Assembly (NCBI GenBank): GCA_964006375.1 | Contig: OZ023265.1 | Span: forward strand, 11,131,795-11,195,794 | DNA from: Tillus elongatus | Lineage: Eukaryota; Arthropoda; Insecta; Coleoptera; Cleridae | DNA: 64,000 bases | Reading direction: 5' to 3' | Shown: positions 59,749 through 64,000 of the stretch, one piece after another | Position numbering within the stretch: the first letter of the stretch is position 1 | Layout of the letters: every line of letters begins with the position of its first letter | The notes under the pieces: generated by a model | Told to the model about the DNA's origin: nothing | What the model saw: the letters and a program-made list of their open reading frames with translations, nothing else | The model's database searches: none | Translations under genes and position numbers: made by a program

Positions 59749-61189
59749 AAACAAATTTGATGTCGATGGCTCAGTTACAGAAAAATTTGATATTTCACCC
59801 TACGTGATCAACCCCTACTTGAATTTCATGAGAAAATGCCAGGTCCGTCGTAACATTTTAATTCATTTTCCCAAACAATCTCATAAAGCGATATGTTACT
59901 CGATTTTCATCAGTGTTTAAGTGCAAATTTCAATCAATCGACCTCGAATATCTCAACCTTCTTCTGCGGCGATTTCGCTCTAAAACTTTTTTTTTTTGTG
60001 GGTATTTCTTAGTAATTTGATTTTTTTTTAGACATTGTACTGTATAACCAAACAACATAAGTGATCGCGCAAAAACACAATAATCTACTAGAAGCATCAC
60101 CTACATAAAACACAATTTTTATTTACCGAAGAATTTTTTTAAATGCCTTACCTTATCTTAAGCTCAAAACATACGTCATACAATAGTAAATAGTAAATCA
60201 GTTTGACATGTTATCAAGGACATTTTTCATGATAACACATCGAATTTTGATGGTGGTAACATTTGCGACGCAAATGTGTTCACTGTCTTTTATACAACAT
60301 GTAAAAACGTATCATTTCTTCATCTTAAATCTGATAATATTATCTTCATATGTGTACCATAACATAATTTATCTCACAGTAATTACCAATTACCTACAGA
60401 TTACGTCAGCCGTATAAATTAATTAAACTTGGGTACTAAAAAACATCACATCCGAATCAAATTACGACACATCGAATTGTAATTAATGAACATATTAATT
60501 AAAAATATGCTAATGAACTGGTTTAAAAAATGTTTCATTAACTATACCTTTGACATAGAATCAAGAAATTTCATGAAAAGGTTACTGAAATAGTTAAAAG
60601 ACTGAGATATACGTATATAGCGCAACTTTTTATTATTATTTTTGTGTTTTTTTTTTGTGGTGATTTAAGTTTTTGGTTATTGTAATTGTGTTTACGTTTA
60701 ATAATGGCGTTTTTGCTGTAAAGTCATGAAGTATTGTATTCATTTAATTTGTTTTGCGAATTTCTATAGAAACTATTTGATTATATTTAACCGCCACTTT
60801 AAGAGTCAAAAAGAATGCCTTCATTGAGCGCAAACTACTACTAAGTCTAGAATACAACTCCTAGGTCTGTTGTCGTCTATTAGCAGTCAGAGTGATCGAA
60901 TACATACTGTATTTGATCAAAAGAACTGTCATAAGTGCACTTCTGTCCAGAAACTGTCTTGAATGTCTTGAAATAAAGCTTGAAAAATTCGTTTTGAAGT
61001 TTCAGAACAAAAACAGGGGGTGTGGATGTCTGTGAAGATTAGTTGAGGCCTGGCTCTGTCTTTCTGGGCAGTTTCATCCTTTGTGATGAATGATTTTGAG
61101 TTTAAAGATTTTGATTATTTGAAATAGCAAAGATGGAACAGAAAAACAAGTGTCTCAAAGACTAAGAGCTCTAAAGAATCCAGCTCATC
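59749..61189. other. No recognisable feature
   Basis: AT-rich, short hydrophobic frames, no window repeat matched. Confidence 0.5.
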
Positions 61190-61540
61190 TTGATGATTTT
61201 CTTTATTCTCAAGCATTGCCCAGCATGAATGTATCCCCTGGCCAAACTGATAATGGGAGCTTTTAGGTCGAGGTTCTGAAACGTCTTTGAGTCCGTGTGT
61301 TAGCATTCGCCTAAATTTGGCGAAAGAGAGACATTGGATCACTTACGATGGATAATAAGTCAGGTCGCATGGAATTTTTGGCAGAAAAATATAATACAGT
61401 CGCCAGTCGGCACTGTGTGAGTACGTTCTATTCGCAGGGTGTAAAATGATGCTCCTGGGGCAGCATTTGAGGAAAGTGCGGCCAAGAAAGCGGCCAGGAC
61501 GGGACAACTGAAGAGCTTGACTTTAGAGGATTTAAAAATC
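61190..61540 (+). pseudogene. Mariner transposase fragment, first of two
   Basis: Contains the mariner C-terminal pattern ARTGQLKSLTLEDLKICFEQW and, earlier, decayed sequence similar to 61600-61760 ('gcatggaatttttggca'). Frames are broken. Confidence 0.6.
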
Positions 61541-61878
61541 TGCTTCGAACAGTGGAAACAGCATGAATCCATCCCCCTGCCCAACCAGTTAATGGGAGCT
61601 TTTACGTCGAGGTTCTGAAACGACTTCGAGTCCATGTGTTGCGTATTCGTCCGAAGCTGGCGCAAGGGAGACACCGGATCCTCCATCTTGGACGATGCGT
61701 CGGCTCACGTGGAATTTTTGGCATAAAGATATATCACAGCCACCAGTCATACTCCCTATTCGCCTGATTTGGCACCGTGTGACTACTGTCTATTACCACG
61801 CTGCCAAATGGCGGCATTTGAAGGTGGCGGCCAACAAAGCGGTCACGACGGAACAGCTGAAGGACTTAACTCCTCCTG
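61541..61878 (+). pseudogene. Mariner transposase fragment, second of two
   Basis: KRLRVHVLRIRPKLAQGRHRIL, then ILDDASAHVEFLA (second Asp region) and YSPDLAPCDYCLL (third Asp), all in broken frames. It is truncated at 61878 by the start of the LINE. It repeats the 61245-61390 segment in the same orientation. Confidence 0.7.
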
Positions 61879-64000
61879 ACCTCCTCTCATCCTGACCCCT
61901 CTGATATCTCACAAAATGTCACCGAAATTATCCAAGCTGGCATGGAATTATTTATTCCACGTACACAGAAAACCTCTTCAGCCACTCAAAAGCCCTGGTT
62001 CTCTAAATCCTGTGACAAGGCCAGACTTGAAAAGATCAAAGCTCACAAAACGCTTCTACACAATCCCAGTCAAGAAAATCGTCAAGCATTTAACGACGCA
62101 AGAGACCGCTATGTCCGCATTCTTTCTGAGGCAAAAAACTCGTTTAATAACCACATCAAAAACAAAGTCCTCTCAAGCTCCAACGGCAGCAAACCCTTCT
62201 GGACTCTTGCTAAATCTATTGGGAATAATTTCTGCAAAAGCACGTTCCCACCTCTTGTCTCAGGGGATGAAATTGTTTCTACCGCCCTAGGCAAAGCTGA
62301 ACTTTTTGCTTCGTTGTTCGCCAGCAATTCTACTCTCAACCCACCTCCAAATGTTCAACCACCAACAGTCCCCAATGTCGCACATAAAATGACGGATATC
62401 ATTTTCAAAACTAAAAAGGTACGAAAGATGCTCTCTTCTCTTAATACCAGGAAAGCCTCTGGCCTTGACGAGATCCCAGCAATTGTTCTCAAAAATTGCG
62501 CACCAGAACTTGCTCCTGTTCTGACTCGTCTGTTTCAGATATCTTACAATAAAGGCATATTCCCTAGTAACTGGAAAACTGCTCGAGTACAACCCATCCC
62601 CAAGAAAGGATCCAAAGCGCTTCATAGCAACTACAGGCCTATTTCTCTCCTTTCAGTGGTCTCTAAAGTGATGGAAAAGTATATAAACACCGAATTACTG
62701 AAATTTCTTGAAAAACACAGTCTAATCCACGACAGGCAGTATGGATTCCGTCAGCGCAGATCGACTGCCGACCTCCTTTCCATTGTCACCCATTCTTGGA
62801 ACAAGTCTATGGAACTACACGGTGAATCTCAGATTGTTGCTCTAGACATATCCAAAGCATTCGACCAGGTCTGGCACGCAGCGCTGCTTAATAAACTTCC
62901 GGCCTATGGCCTACCACCAAAACTTTGTACCTGGACAGCAAATTTCCTCTCCAACAGGAACATTTCTGTTGTTGTGATGGCCATTCCTCTAAACTGTATC
63001 CAATTAATGCGGGAGTCCTCAAGGTTCAGCTTTAGCCCCTACGTTGTTTCTTCTCCACATCAATGACCTCCTCTCTAGCACATCCAACCCAGTTCACAGT
63101 TACGCGGACGACAGCACCCTCCACTCAAATATACAATATTCTAAGCCTGTCTCTTTAGCCCAATTAGATGAGGATCGCAGACTCATGGAGGGTTCTGTCT
63201 CCGTGGATCTCCAAAAAATATTAGACTGGGGAAGTAGAAATCTTGTACAATTCAACCCCACCAAATCTCAGTCTTGCTTTCTTTCTCATAAAAGATACAC
63301 CAGCCCTAGACCCATCACAATGAACAACCAAGTTATTCAAAGTAATGAGTCCTTTTCTCTTGTTGGCATTTCTGTGGATCGAAATCTTAACTGGCACCAA
63401 CATGTCACATCAATTGCAGAAGCGGCTGCTAAGAAATTAGGTTTCCTCTTCTGGGCTCGCAAATACTTTTCACCAGCTAATCTCTATACCTTATATACTT
63501 CACAAATAAGGCCAAACCTCTAATACTGCTCCCACATCTGGGGTGCAGCTGCCGCTTCTACACTCGCTATCCTGGACTCCATTCAAAAGAGAGCTATACG
63601 TCTCATCGGTGACCCTACCCTCACCCAAAGACTGCCATCCCTTGTCCACCGACGTGCCGTTGGTGACCTCTCTCTCTTTTATAGATATCTGCACGGGGGG
63701 CACTGCTCAGAGGAGCTTTCCTCCATAGTTCCCCCACCTGCTGCCCCCAACAGATCTACCAGGGGAACAGAGCGAATGCACCCTTTTACTGTCCAGGTCA
63801 CCAGACATAGAACATCTTGTTATGCCCGCTCTTTTGTCCCGAGGACTTCCAAGTTGTGGAATTCCTTGCCGGCACATGTTTTTCCTTCTGCTCCGAACCT
63901 CCAAACCTTCAAGTCCAGAATTAACAAGTTGCCTCTTTCCTCCTTGTCAACACCCACGGTACGATAGTATTTAGGCTGTAAGCCCTCGTGGTGTGTTGTT
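61879..64000 (+). mobile_element. Jockey/CR1-like LINE, almost complete RT region, runs to window end
   Basis: It starts abruptly in the linker after the endonuclease domain and extends through reverse transcriptase to the family's 3' end (AGCCCTCGTGGTGTGTTGTT), where the window stops. It directly follows mariner fragments at 61878. Lesions are a lost G at about 62975, a TAA at about 63521 (AACCTCTAATAC where relatives have CTCGAATAC) and a small GGGG insertion at about 63697. Confidence 0.85.
61942..63523 (+). pseudogene. Reverse transcriptase of the jockey/CR1-like LINE
   Basis: The first frame (61942-63066, 374 codons) covers the linker and RT motifs: KTARVQPIPKKGS, NYRPISLLSVVSKVMEKY, QYGFRQRRSTADLL and motif A ALDISKAFDQVWH. 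One lost base in the VVVDGHSS codons shifts the frame; the second frame (63044-63523) has motif [10 protein letters not shown] with the catalytic YADD intact, the [13 protein letters not shown] thumb-side motif, and stops at RPNL. Its role, from family knowledge, is target-primed reverse transcription of its own mRNA. The LFYRYLHG and FVPRTSKLWNSLPAHVFP C-terminal segments typical of this group follow in other frames. Confidence 0.85.

Overview
This is an AT-rich, repeat-saturated piece of a eukaryotic, almost certainly arthropod and probably insect, genome. The signs are mariner/IS630-type transposases with the DUF4817-like N-terminus, jockey/CR1-like and R1-like non-LTR retrotransposons, a GT-AG intron inside a transposase, and tRNA-derived SINEs. 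The order of insect cannot be told from the sequence. No complete host gene is visible. The only host-like coding signal is a possible short first exon near 9.9 kb, and a 119-codon membrane-type ORF near 55.3 kb is the other unexplained frame.

The most interesting content is a family of elements that share a roughly 40-bp terminal repeat beginning TCTGGACGCAGCAAGTGCG. One copy (14326-16386, minus strand) encloses an uninterrupted 374-codon tyrosine recombinase with a full set of catalytic residues. At least five other copies (6407-6719, 18615-18928, 47087-47400, 53546-53859, 54620-54927) are about 310-bp internal-deletion versions that keep the same two ends and no gene. In nearly every case this module is the outer end of a larger unit: module, about 1 kb of conserved AT-rich sequence, a (TA)n tract of 70-100 bp, about 120 bp, then a terminal hairpin whose last bases are CTAA. 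The larger unit therefore resembles both a TIR transposon moved by a tyrosine recombinase and a Helitron/Helentron-type (5' TC, 3' hairpin + CTRR) non-autonomous element.

Layout: 0-2 kb repeat fragments; 2.0-5.0 kb R1-like LINE fragment, a decayed mariner-like element and a 300-bp tandem duplication; 5.8-8.0 kb tandem repeat and a full TA-core element with an internal palindrome; 8.5-10 kb SINE and possible host exon; 11-13 kb decayed LINE; 13.3-16.4 kb recombinase element; 17.2-20.1 kb mariner-like element with long TIRs and TA duplication, interrupted by a TA-core element; 20.6-25.7 kb LINE and mariner fragments; 27.4-28.4 kb long foldback element; 28.8-33.7 kb LINE, short foldback, intron-containing mariner-like transposase, SINE; 34.3-41.2 kb further TA-core relatives carrying tRNA-like modules and a second mariner-like element inserted in a (TA)n tract; 42.5 kb a complete hammerhead-ribozyme fold; 43-47.4 kb TA-core copies; 47.9-51.1 kb an R1-like LINE split by a jockey/CR1-like LINE; 52.2-54.9 kb two TA-core copies; 55.9-57.1 kb R1-like LINE with intact RNase H; 58.4-64 kb LINE copies, the last ending exactly at the window edge.

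The window is thus a record of nested insertion: TA-core units into mariners, mariners into (TA)n tracts, LINEs into LINEs, LINE tails into mariners. The proteins that could still be functional as read are the tyrosine recombinase and the RNase H domain at 56 kb; the LINE copy at 61.9-64 kb is a few lesions away from an open reverse transcriptase.
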